From the NCBI GenBank assembly GCA_028753945.1, contig JAPNXP010000010.1, forward strand, positions 5,335,042 to 5,399,041: a stretch of DNA of 64,000 nucleotides. The letters are read 5' to 3'. Both the position numbers and the translations under genes were made by a program. How positions within the stretch are numbered: position 1 is the stretch's first letter; every line of letters begins with the position of its first letter. A model generated the notes under the pieces. The model was not told the origin of the DNA, did no database searches, and saw only the letters and a program-made list of their open reading frames with translations. This document shows positions 1-10,392 of the stretch, piece after piece. This stretch comes from Hexactinellida sp. DTS-2022. Taxonomy: Eukaryota; Porifera; Hexactinellida.

Positions 1-341
1 GTTCGTATTTGTTTGAAGAACTGATGAGAGCTACATACTTTTAATTTGGCTGGATTGTGGTAAATACTGTATCTTGGGAACAATTTAAAAATATTCACAG
101 ATTTCCTCCCAATAGGTGACAAAACCGTTAACTGAGCAATTAAATTCTACAATTTTTGGCGCTTTTAGGTTGCTGTTATCAAGTTCGACTGTATTTAAAT
201 AAATCGCATATCATTTGTAAAGGAATCTACTTGAAATACAAGCGAGGCAAGTCCGTGCGTATTATAAAACTTAGTAAATATTTAAAATTTAAATCTGTTA
301 CCTTAATTATTGTATTAATTATTTGATTCAGATGAACTTAC

Positions 342-3173
342 TATCTTCACTGGTGTTGAATATATTATTTTCTGTTGGTGATACTATGGTAGTGACAGTT
401 GTAGCTAAATAAATATACTATCATAGTATGTATATAAAGGTATAATGTTTACTCTGTATGTTAACTTCTAGTATTAATTATGCATTATAAACTACATAGT
501 TATAGAGTAAATTAATGGCAATTTTAACTTTCTCATATTCGATATTCGAAAATTCACCAAGTGTGCCCCTTAATCTTATTTTAGTTCAATAATCAAAATA
601 TTTGGTGATTGAGGTTAACAGGTACCCTGGTTGGAGAAATATACTTACTGTTTTCACTGATGATGGTTGTAGGAGCTGTTTCTTTACTAGAATAAAAGAG
701 ATTATTATGCAATCAATCTGGAACTAACGATTATAGATAGTTAAAATCGGATTTTTATAACCCCGGGTTATAGCCAGAATGCAACAGTCGAAAATGAGAG
801 AGCATCTCACAATTTCTTCATGACACCAAATAGGAATATAAGATACTATAGAGTGTCAAATACATTTGTACACATTAAATAGTTTGTGTTATATTACACT
901 TACACTTCGAAAACTGCAACAGTAGTTAAGCCATGAATGTAGGTGGTACACAGTACACTCCTTTCTGATTGGTTATATTGAGTAGTCAATCCTTCAGCAG
1001 ACCAATACCTAGTTAAAAGAACTCTTTACATTAGGTAGATGGTAGGGTTTTATTGTAGTTACATACAAAATACTTTAACCTTTTACTAAATTTGTCTAAA
1101 CTCTAAAGCAGTGGTTCCCAACCTGGGGTCACGGATGGCTTTAGGATCCACAAGATGTATTACGGTCAATGGGAGGGATCCACAGAATGCCAAATATTTA
1201 TTATAGGGGGGTCCACGGTCGAAAAAGTTGGGGAATCGCTTCTCTAAAGCATACGTATACACAAAACATTAGACTTAACGACACTCATTTCTGTAGGCTA
1301 AAAAGGTCGCTATTACCGATATGTCATTAATTCCGAAGTAGCTTCAAATACTGCTACGCATCTATGGGCAAGAGAAAAAAGTCGTTATCAGCGATTTGTC
1401 GCTAATAACGTTAAATTGTCGCCAATGTCGTTAAAACGCTATTGAGAGACACAAGAGTGACTAAATACTTACCCATCTGATCTCTGTGATACACACTCGG
1501 ACTTGTTCTAAAATAAGAAAAATATAGAATTCGTTGGTGATAAATTCGCCAAAATAATGTAGCAAACTTACATAGTCATAAAATTCAAATAATACGCTAA
1601 AATTTCCAGTTGAATTATTGTTTGTGTAGATTGTAATTATTTGGCTCCTCAAACTATCATTTAAACAAATAAATATAAATAGTCTAGTGAGTATACAGTG
1701 CAAATCAACTTACATGAAAGAAGCATTATCGAAATGTGTATAATAGTTATTACCGAGAATAACAATATTTGTGTCTTCTATAAGATTACAATATAATAAC
1801 TGACATTATATAAAATTGTTGTATTTCCTATATTCATCACTCTCGCCTCAAACTTGAGGATTATTATCATTATAATTTATATACAGTGGAACCTCTATAA
1901 GTGGGGGAGCATGGGACGGGGAAAATTTCAATTGCCCCCCATTCCCCGGTTATAAAATTCAATTGGAAAAACATTATATATGCTATATTATACAAAATAT
2001 TCATATAACACACACATTAATGCACGTTCTAGTTCTTATTTGTATATTATGACAATTTAGTTAACTGCTGATCTACACTAGGTGATTTCTTCTAAAAACA
2101 TCAGAGTAGATCAATCGAAAATATTTTTTCTGTAGAACTTTTGAGTCGATTTATTGGAAATATTGTATTATTTTATAAGAATCATGTTAGGATTTGTCCA
2201 TTCCCCCCATTTATGGAGGTTGTTTTGTATGGAGATAAAAACTCCTTGAAATTTATGGTCCCCCATTCCCCACTTCCCCGCTTATAGAGGTTCATTTGTA
2301 TGGATATATACGAATATGGTAAAAAAATTCCCCACTTATGGAGGTTCCCCATTTATAGAGACCCCACTTATAGAGGTTGCACTGTAATTACCTTGAAATG
2401 TATCTGTTCCTACTATCTGTATAGTGAAGGGATATATTGGTATTTTTATTTGTGTGTTAGCTCTCAATTTAGTGATAACAATATCTATGAATAAAAGAAT
2501 AAATAGGTATTCATAATTAAGTAAATACCTGGACTGAATTCTTACCTAGAGTATTGTCATAGAAGTATATAATATCATCTGTTGTTACGTTAAAGTTAAG
2601 AGTCAAATTCCTTAAAAAGCTTTCTGTTGGAATACCGGAGCTGGACTAAATATACAGAGTAGAATAATATACAATATTATTGATAGAGACACTAAAATGC
2701 CTTGATACTAATTATATGCCAGCTGCTAATCCATACTGGGACAACCTTCTAATTAATTGGTTTGAATTTTTGTTACCTTTTGGGAGGGAAGATGTAAATA
2801 TTTTTCTTAGATATTTAATCTTATTCCTAGAAACAGTATTCCCTATTCCTCCACAAAATTTCAAGTCTGTAGCTCTTATCAGTTATGGACAAACAAACAA
2901 AAAGATTTGTCATTTAATATATGAGACTAATTAAGTTAACCTTATTAGTAATTACTAAGGAATCTGTGCGAATTTGTGAGATTATGCGAATTTATATTTT
3001 ATTCTATTATTAAAAGTATATTTGCAAGCGAAATAGAATATCGATATTTATAAACCACGTTTAGTATAACCGGATGACTAGAATTCAGGTAGAATTACTC
3101 AATTTTGTAACACAACTTACTAGTGAAGAAGAACAAGCATCTACGTACTCTTGTGCCGGTGCTAGTACTTGTG
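342..3173 (-). CDS. Candidate downstream exons of the lectin gene (stalk region, tentative)
   Basis: Four short minus-strand open segments with good splice borders lie downstream of the lectin exon. They are 3121..3173, 2546..2645, 649..681 and 342..404. The first two chain in phase after the lectin exon. The 342..404 segment reads TTVTTIVSPTENN and the 649..681 segment reads TAPTTIISEN, both Ser/Thr-rich as in a membrane-proximal stalk, and both run phase 1 to phase 1 with GTAAGT-type donors. The 2546..2645 segment carries two N-glycosylation sequons. No terminal exon or membrane span was found, so the gene may run off the left edge. A further open stretch at about 1475..1653 does not fit the phase of its neighbours. 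The rest of 1..2545 is repeats or unassigned. RNA evidence would be needed to accept any of these exons. Confidence 0.3.
1109..1241. mobile_element. hAT-like MITE with 8-bp target duplication
   Basis: The element opens with CAGTGGTTCCCAACCTGGG, the end typical of Charlie-type hAT elements. It is flanked by a perfect 8-bp direct repeat, CTCTAAAG, at 1101..1108 and 1242..1249. The right end is a decayed inverted copy of the left. Related ends occur near 38430..38461 and 38725..38755. It is too short to encode a transposase. Confidence 0.75.
1884..2384. mobile_element. TA-flanked MITE family A, copy 1 (about 500 bp)
   Basis: Termini CAGTGGAACCTCTATAAGTG and the inverted form ending ACTG are flanked by TA on both sides, as in Tc1/mariner/pogo elements. 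A second copy at 42449..42948 differs at only a few positions, so the family moved recently. The interior has no credible protein. Repeated variants of the end sequence (cccacttatagaggtt) also occur inside the element near the right end. Confidence 0.85.
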
Positions 3174-3498
3174 CTAGTCCAATGCACTTGTTATAATCTA
3201 GAAATACAGGCGTATTTGTACATTTATTAATGAGAGTTAGACGCAATCTGGGGCGCCGCCACTGTTTTATAAATAATTAGCAGAAATTAATTTGATTTTT
3301 CCACACATTGAAATAATTTTTTAATGATAAATTAATCACTAAATTTTCATATTGACAAGTTAAACAAGAATCAATTCTTGTTTCTTTGGCAGAATATATA
3401 TATGATATATATGATATCACAAATAGCACATTTGTTTAAACTGAGTTTAACTATACTAGTATAGTATATATTCTGTATGTGTATAAATGTGTACTTAC

Positions 3499-4795
3499 TA
3501 ATTCTACAACCCACTGTATGATTAGTGTTGCATTCTAAAGATATATACTTAGAGCATTCTCCATCAATTCCCACACAGTCAATACCATCAATGGGATGAT
3601 TCTCCTTCCAATAATTCTGAGGATATCCAAAAGAATTCCCATTTGTCGATTGAAATTCAGAAGTATTCCCAACTCTCCACCATCCATTCCAATAATCGTC
3701 TCCTCCATTATTTGCTTGAATTAATGCATTAATCCGTTCGTTTCTAGACTCAATTAATTTTCCTTCTTGCTGTACACATGTATCCTTAGAAGTATCCCAG
3801 TTAGCTTTCTCATTACTGATAGTGATAGTAAAGCAGAAAGCATAAAAATAGGAATAAGTTGATCCACAGTTATACTGAACTACGTTTAGGCCTAAATAAA
3901 TTCATTTAATAAACAATTGCTAATTAATTGTGTTATGTTACAATAATCTTCTGGCAGGAATGAGCATAGATAATTATACCCAACTACGTATAGACATAAA
4001 TAATTTATATACAATAAATAAATAATAGATAATTTAATTAAAACAATTGTATCACAATTTTGGTAACATTGACTCACTCAAGTGTGTATATGTATACAGT
4101 TACAGACTTTAGAATTCCGTAAGCCCTTCGATTTCGGTCGCTTTGCGACATATCGATGCTACGCACCTCAAGTTAACGGTCGCTATGCGGCCTTACTCCC
4201 CACCATTTCCACCATGTAGGATGTTATATACAACATCCCTTTCTACCATTTTCCATAATTTTAAGTAGTTTACAATTAGTACCCGTTGAAAGCTAACTTC
4301 TAGGTTGATTTTGAGTTTTCATTAATTTTTGCCTATTTGTGTAAACAACAACAACAAATATTCATATTATAAATTTCTAAATGCGAAATTCGAATTCAGC
4401 ATGCTTGTTTACCTATTATAACATTTACTTGTTAGTCTATATCTCAAATATAAATACGGTTTCTATTCCCCCATCACTTTAATACAATCCGGACACACAC
4501 ACAAACACACACACAACAATCGAGATTTAATAATTAAGATATTTTCTTTAATGCTAATTATTTAGTTAACACAGTCGTAAATATATAAATTAACTTTTGA
4601 AAACAAGGTTTTGCTGCTTTTCGTATAACAAATTTGAATCGTTATATCATTCTTAGTCACTCAAATTTATTTAAAACATATTATATCTAGACTCTTTCTA
4701 ACAAGTTTTTGTATATTAATATATTTACCTGTTGTTTGTTGTGAGAATATCTCCAAATAGAAAAAAGTTAACACAATTATTGATAATATTTTCAT
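3499..4795 (-). CDS. C-type lectin-domain protein, secreted or membrane-bound (two 5' exons)
   Basis: Exon 1 (4729..4795) starts at an ATG and encodes a 22-residue signal peptide (MKILSIIVLTFFYLEIFSQQ). It ends at a GTAAAT donor in phase 1. Exon 2 (3499..3879) starts after an AG in the matching phase and encodes about 126 residues of a C-type lectin fold. Visible hallmarks are CGSTYSYFYAFC, the NW...C helix region, paired Trp in the WNGWWRVG segment, DCVGID and a final GCRI. It ends in phase 1 at GTAAGT, so further exons follow. Canonical calcium-site motifs (EPN or QPD, WND) are not evident, so sugar binding is uncertain. Role inferred: recognition or adhesion at the cell surface. A Helitron-like element (4122..4535) sits in the intron. 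Confidence 0.7.
4122..4535 (-). mobile_element. Helitron-like non-autonomous element, copy 1
   Basis: Read on the minus strand it starts TCTCGATTGTTGTGTG, then a GTTTG-type tract and TCCGGATTGTATTAAAGTG. It ends in short GC hairpins (GGTGCTACGCACC-type and TCGC..GCGA) followed by cgaaggg and a CT dinucleotide. Copies of the same family lie at 5336..6076 and 52112..52540, with partial ones elsewhere. No target duplication is evident, as expected of Helitrons. The Helitron call is tentative because no RepHel gene is in the window. Confidence 0.5.
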
Positions 4796-5172
4796 TTTTA
4801 AAAGACAGTATTTTGAACAAAACTTCAACTTATTCAATTTATACTAAGAACACAGCACACAGATTGCATTATTAATTTTATCAGATAAACGTATTAATTA
4901 ACTTTAATAGGATGCAAAGAACAAAATAACTGCCTAAGTTCCTACAATTGTATCGAATAACTTATTATTATTGGAGATATCTTACAAGTATAACAGGATA
5001 TTTTATTAATTTTAGTCACCTTCAAAACCTTTTCGATACAAATTGTATTAGTTAATACGTCGACGCATTTTCACGATCCCCTGGAGTTCTTACAAAAATA
5101 ATCATAATATCATTTATATATCATAATATTGCATGGTTTTGGCCAATGTAAATTCAGTCCGTATTTATCTAC

Positions 5173-5239
5173 CTGTTATTTGTTGTGAGAATATCTGCAA
5201 TGAGGAAATAATTGCTATTTGAAATGATAAAATCTTCAT
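5173..5239 (-). CDS. Second signal-peptide exon, paralogous to the lectin gene's exon 1
   Basis: This 67-nt segment matches exon 1 of the lectin gene in length, donor position and phase. It encodes 22 residues ending IFSQQIT (MKILSFQIAIISSLQIFSQQ), again followed by a GT donor. No lectin exon lies between the two leaders. It could be an alternative first exon feeding the same lectin exon, or the remnant of a duplicated gene. Confidence 0.45.
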
Positions 5240-5335
5240 TTGTTAATGGATAGTATACTATTTGTATTTAGAAGTATATATTATAATAGTATTATACGTA
5301 CATATAGTATTTAGAAGTACGTACGTATATATATA

Positions 5336-6076
5336 CGAGCCCTTCGGTCTCGGTCGCTTTGCGACAGATCGGTGCTACGCACCTCAAGTTAACGGCCGCT
5401 ATGCGGACTTACTCCTCACCCTTTTTGCAATCGAAAATGGTAGAAAGATACGTTATATACATCCATTTATACTATTTTCCATAGTTTTTATTGTTTACCA
5501 ATAATACCCGTTGAAAGCTAACTTCTAGGTCGATTTTGAATTTTCATTAATTTGTTTACCAATTTTGTGTAAACAACAACACAAATATTCATATTATAAA
5601 TTTATGGCGCGAAATTCGAAATCAGCATACTTGTTTACCTAAATATCCGTTGAAAACTAACTTCTAGGTCGATTTTGAATTTTCATTAATTTGTTTACCT
5701 ATTTTGTGTAAACAACAACAAAAATGATTAAATTAGAAATTTATGAACGCGAAATTCGAAATCAGCATACTTGTTTACCTATAATACCTGTTGAAAACTA
5801 ACTTCTAGGTCGATTTTGAATTTTCATTAATTTGTTTACCTATTTTGTGTAAACAACAACAACAAATATTAATATGAGAAATTTATAAATGCGAAATTCG
5901 TGTTTAGCATACTTGTTTACCTATTATATAATCTATATCATTTGTTTACCAATTATTACATTTGACAGTCAGTTTATATCTCATATATTAATGTGGTTTC
6001 TATTCCCCCATCACTTTAATACAATCCGGACAAACACACAAACAAACAAACACACAACAATCGAGATTTAATAATA
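5336..6076 (-). mobile_element. Helitron-like element, copy 2, with internal tandem repeats
   Basis: It has the same ends as the copy at 4122..4535 but carries about three tandem units of roughly 135-145 bp (near 5507, 5645 and 5789). Each unit contains gttgaaaactaacttctagg and gtgtaaacaacaac. The 4.1-kb and 52-kb copies carry one unit. The 3' side (minus strand) is rich in short GC hairpins. Confidence 0.5.
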
Positions 6077-6423
6077 TAGATTAACATTTGTTACAGATCG
6101 TATTATCAGCGGTATAACTTTGTTATTAATCTTGTTTAATTATTAACTAACACATGTATTGGGAAACTTCAATACATTGAGCAGAATAACATTAATCATA
6201 CGATATAACGCATTGTGTCGTTAATTAATCCCACATGTACTATGTAATTCTAAGAAGTTGAATTAAATATGAATAGAATTCCATAACATTAATTTATGCA
6301 GGTTCTTATTCGAGATGTCTCAGGTTAGGATTACAATATGGCTTTTATGTAATATATCCACCTGTGCTTTTGTGAATTAATCTGATATTCAATTATAGAA
6401 TAATATAACGGATTGCATTACAC

Positions 6424-6609
6424 CAGTGGCGTAGCCAAGCCCGGGCCTGGGGAGCACAGGCCCGGGAAACTTCTCTCTGTGCCCGGGCAATATTTTTCAA
6501 TGGGGTTATATTTAGTGCAGTGGCGTAGCCAAGCCCGGGCCTGGGGGGCACAGGCCCGGGAAACTTCTCTCTGTGCCCGGGCAATCACTCGGGGCTGGCT
6601 ACGCCACTG
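6424..6609. mobile_element. hAT-like MITE with doubled left half and perfect 8-bp TSD
   Basis: Ends CAGTGGCGTAGCCA and TGGCTACGCCACTG are inverted. The element is flanked by the direct repeat CATTACAC at 6416..6423 and 6610..6617. A second left end begins at about 6520, so the element is one unit plus a repeat of it. Overlapping small ORFs here are artefacts of the GC-rich repeat. Confidence 0.85.
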
Positions 6610-6637
6610 CATTACACAATTAAAAATTGTAATATTA

Positions 6638-8092
6638 CAGTGAAACCTGTTTATTGCCATTATCCAAGGAGTTTACTTATGGCCACAAAAAATAAATTAC
6701 TTGTTTATCATCCCCGCCCGTCCCAATTTTTGTCCTCCTTCCGGACAATATATATTATTTTATTAGGCATCCATAATGTTTTAATAAACAATTTAATATA
6801 TTATTAAATACTTCGCGTTCCCTCATCCTTCCTAAAAATGTCAACCATGGCCTACTTAATATACGGCCGTGTATGTCACCGAGAAGGCCAAAAAAATAGA
6901 AGGCCAGTTTATAAATTTTGTTCTAAGCTAAACTATGCCTCCTATTGTTATTATTTGGGTTGTATATGGGGTAACCAACCATTGCGAGTCCATTAGAACC
7001 ACTTTTTAGAATCTCAGATTTGTGGCTAAGCCGTTTAGGCGCCATTTAATGGTGACGGTAACAATTTATGGTAATGAATTTTTTTTCAAATATCATAAAT
7101 TTCATTTTCTTCCTACCTTCTACTAATTTATACCAGGAATACTAAAATTGGGATTTATTTAATAAGTTATCACTCCAAGGCTACTAAATCACAAAATGGC
7201 GACATTCGAAAAAATTCGAAAAAATTATAAAGCAACCACATGGTAAAATACAAGTAGTATCCGAGTTACAACTTACTATTTTCGTCCATAAAACGTATAT
7301 AAGTGCTGGTTTATATAGATTAATTCTCATTATATATTCGGAAATGTTTACTAAGCATATTAGCAAAATATCTTCATTTTCTCGTAGTTCTTTTAGACTC
7401 GAATTGTATATAGTATATATAGTATATTTGTTGTGTCATCATTAAATGGCGCCTAAACAGCTTAACCACAAATCTGAAATTCTAAAAAGTGGTTCTAATG
7501 GACTCGCAATGGTTGATTACCCAATATACAACCCAAATAATAACAATAGGAGGCATAGTTTAGCTTCGAATGAAATTTATAAACTGGCCTTCTATTTTTT
7601 TGGCCTTCTCGGTGACATACACGGCCGTATATTAAGTAGGCCATGTGTCAACTTTTACTAATAATCTATTATATAGTATATTTAATTACTAAGAACTTGT
7701 AGATAAATATTATTATACTGTTCAGTGAAATATATCGTCAACCTCTTGAAAGTTAATGAACAATTTAATATTTGCCAATATTTAATAAATAAAAATAAAA
7801 TGCCGCCTCCCGTCCCAATTTTCTCAAAAATAGATGGATGATAAACAAGTAATTTATTTTATGTGGCCTATACAGCGATAATCGCTATCAGCGATCATCG
7901 GCGTTTGTATAAAAAAACCTGGCTATTTTCTAGCGATGTTTTTTTTATGTTTATAAAAACACCATCGCTAGAAACTTGCCAGGTTTTTTAATACAAATGC
8001 CGATGATCGCTGATAGCGATGATTGCTGTATAAGTAAATTATTATCCAAGAGACTGGCCAAAAACGGCCGTAGGTAATGACCATAAAATATA
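6638..8092. repeat. Long inverted-repeat element, about 1.45 kb, with nested MITE
   Basis: The left arm (6638 to about 7070) and right arm (about 7440 to 8092) are inverted copies. Shared segments include ggcgcctaaacagcttaacc, a ggcctactta/tacggccgt block and the cccgtcccaattt block. The right arm is interrupted by the 156-bp palindromic MITE at 7873..8028. The central 7070..7440 is unique AT-rich DNA with no recognisable gene. The span from 6078 to 6415, to the left of the hAT element, holds nothing recognised. Confidence 0.7.
7873..8028. mobile_element. Palindromic TA-flanked MITE nested in the long inverted repeat
   Basis: It starts CAGCGATAATCGCTATCAGC, ends with the inverse, and has TA on each side. 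The element is almost wholly a hairpin around a short spacer. A diverged relative lies at about 39818..39972. Confidence 0.75.
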
Positions 8093-8194
8093 CAGTATAC
8101 TCCGCTTAATAGAGCCACTGATTATTAGAATTATCCGCTTAATTGGGACAAACTACCCTGGAACAAAACTGACCCTATTAAGCGGGGTCAACTG
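8093..8194. mobile_element. TA-flanked MITE family B (pogo-like ends)
   Basis: Ends read CAGTATACTCCGCTTAATAG and the inverse (taagcggggtcaactg), with TA on both sides. Related copies lie at 24838..24943 and 58179..58355, with fragments near 49345..49372 and 53365..53417. The CAGT..CGCTTA end resembles pogo/Tigger termini. From 8200 to about 8560 nothing else is recognised. Confidence 0.75.
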
Positions 8195-8561
8195 TAATTG
8201 CAAGTTGCAACATTAATCCATAAATTATTAGGATCGCTACCACACTGCTTTGCTGAAGAGAATAGGATGGCAAATGTTGTCAGATGATTTGTGGTACACT
8301 CTATGCTCCCATTCAATAATATGACTGTAGTTATACATTCTGTTGACCATTCCCTACTGATAAATAGAATAGTTACAAAACTCAAAATATTAGTGGTATA
8401 TCAAATAGTTATTTCAGTCTAGTTATGCAAAGAGGCGCATAAATTTGGGGCGAACTTATGTGGCGCCAAATTTTGGTTACACAAAAATGTCATTTTAGGT
8501 CCACATACTTACTCTATTGTATTGTTGGTTAGAATAGCACATTAAATGAATCGCCAACTTC

Positions 8562-8880
8562 GTTTTAGATGATATTATATAATATTATAAAAATTGCTAT
8601 CGCAATATTCCTTCGAACACGCAATACAAGTAACCACTATTTGCTTGGGAGATATTATTATTATTTTAGACTGCACTCGAAACGCTCTATCTTTTCATTA
8701 ATCTTTTGAGTAATGAATTAATTCAATTTTGAAATAGTATTGAGCATTCGTAAATACCTTTTTAAGTTGCAGATTAATTTCATTCTTTTGGAAAATCCAT
8801 TAGTAATAGTATAACGTGATCAACCAATAGCATTGCTATGGATCAACTTATTGATAATATTATCTTCTTTGGCTGGCTAA
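8562..8880. repeat. Dispersed repeat, three copies in the window
   Basis: A block containing ttgctatcgcaatatt, cttcgaa and tttgaaatagtattgagca recurs at about 35730..35940 (inverted) and 57440..57680. No coding sense is visible. The copies differ by many changes, so the family is older than MITE family A. Confidence 0.6.
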
Positions 8881-8882
8881 TA

Positions 8883-9777
8883 GTAGGGTCAAAATCTAAG
8901 ATTCCGTGACCAACCTCTGGCAAGTTAAGTTTTATGCCTGATTCTGACACTTTATGGTATATCTCGCGATTTCAGCTCCCATACCGATCTCGAAAATTTG
9001 GGCAAACATTTTTGTAGCGACAAATTCAAAGGGCCTCCGGCAATAATTTTGAAAAATTAAGGCCCTCTCTGAACATTTCATAAATTGAGGTTAGAGTGTT
9101 TTTGAACAGTACACAATAAGAACTAGCTGCACTGAAAATTTCAACTCAATCGGGGACTATACTTTTAATGTAATAACCTTTTGAAGATTCCTACTATACA
9201 AATTATTCAAAAATCCAGTCCATTGACGTCCAAATTGTGATTAAAGTGGGCGAAAAAAACGATTATGGGTCAATTTTTCTTGCTTCGTCACCCCCATGTG
9301 AGATCCCCAGAAGTGTCAAAGTGCTAAATTTAGGTCTATTACCGAGATTTGCATAGAGACATACTACATAGCGAGTTAAAAGGTTATTGCATGTATATAG
9401 GATAAGATATGCTTCAAATCTCTTAAAAAATAGTTAAAGAATGGACCCCCCATGGTGACAAATGACGTAGGAATCTTCAAAAGGTTATTACATTAAAAGT
9501 ATAGTCCCCGATTGAGTTGAAATTTTCAGTGCAGCTACTACTTATTGTATACTGTTCAAAAACACTCTAATCTCAATTTATGAAATATTTAGAGAGGGCC
9601 TTAATTTTTCAAAATGATAGCCGGAGGCCCTTTGAATTTGTCGCTATAAAAAAGTTTGTCCAAATTTTTGAGACCGGCAAGGGAGCTTAAATCGCGAGAT
9701 ATAACATAAAGTATCAGAATCAGGCATAAAACTTAACTTGCCGAGGTTGGTCACGGAATCTTAGATTTTGACCCTAC
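8883..9777. mobile_element. Long-terminal-inverted-repeat foldback element, about 895 bp
   Basis: Inverted arms of about 320 bp (8883 to about 9210 and about 9455 to 9777) begin GTAGGGTCAAAATCTAAGAT and are flanked by TA on both sides. The arms share the segment attaaaagtatagtccccga. The middle holds no gene. It may be a non-autonomous Tc1/mariner-type element. Confidence 0.75.
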
Positions 9778-9957
9778 TAAACACGCACATAAAAAATGCT
9801 GCTCATCACTTATTATATTATATTGAAACTTGAGTTTAATATCTCTGAAATGAAATGAGCTAAAACGAAACTTCTAACTCACTAAGGGTCGTTACCTTCC
9901 GAAATACCATTCCGAAATGGTTTAACACCTTCATAATATAATGACATGGCAAAAAAA

Positions 9958-10069
9958 TCTAAAATTACGCCTGTGCCGACAGCATGTTCTTTTGGAGGCA
10001 CTATCAATCCACCAACCACCATAAAATAGTACCTCCAAGGAACACAGGTGTAATTTAATATTTTTTATT
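9958..10069. mobile_element. Short hairpin MITE with cctgtgccgac ends, copy 1
   Basis: The imperfect palindrome opens taaaattacgcctgtgccga and closes acaggtgtaattta. Relatives lie at 36141..36229 and 36665..36790. The remaining sequence up to the start of the sacsin-PARP gene at 10393 holds its presumptive 5' region; no defined promoter motif was recognised. Confidence 0.6.
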
Positions 10070-10392
10070 ATCATCTCTGCCCCGTAATCTTCTTTCCAAT
10101 TACTTCATGGCTTTGTAAACACTATTGAACTTTTAATTAATGTTATTATACTGTATATATTCTGAATTTTTTCTTTTCTTTTTATGTTCATAATTGTAAT
10201 CGCATTGAGACTACTGTATAATGCGCAGACAAATGCTGTATTATCATTTTATTTTATTATTTTATTAATATACGTACTACACCTACTGTGCCCTTTGTTA
10301 TTTAGACTAGTTTATTCTACCAATTACTACTTGTGTTTCTTCATTTGCTTTAGCTCTTATAATGTTTTCTATATTTATTTAAGAGCGGAAGT

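Noticed and set aside
1461-1703. 80-residue minus-strand ORF as a gene
   Set aside because: Only short pieces look exon-like, and their phases do not join to the neighbouring lectin exons.
6393-6660. Overlapping Pro/Arg-rich ORFs on both strands
   Set aside because: They are translations of a GC-rich hAT MITE.
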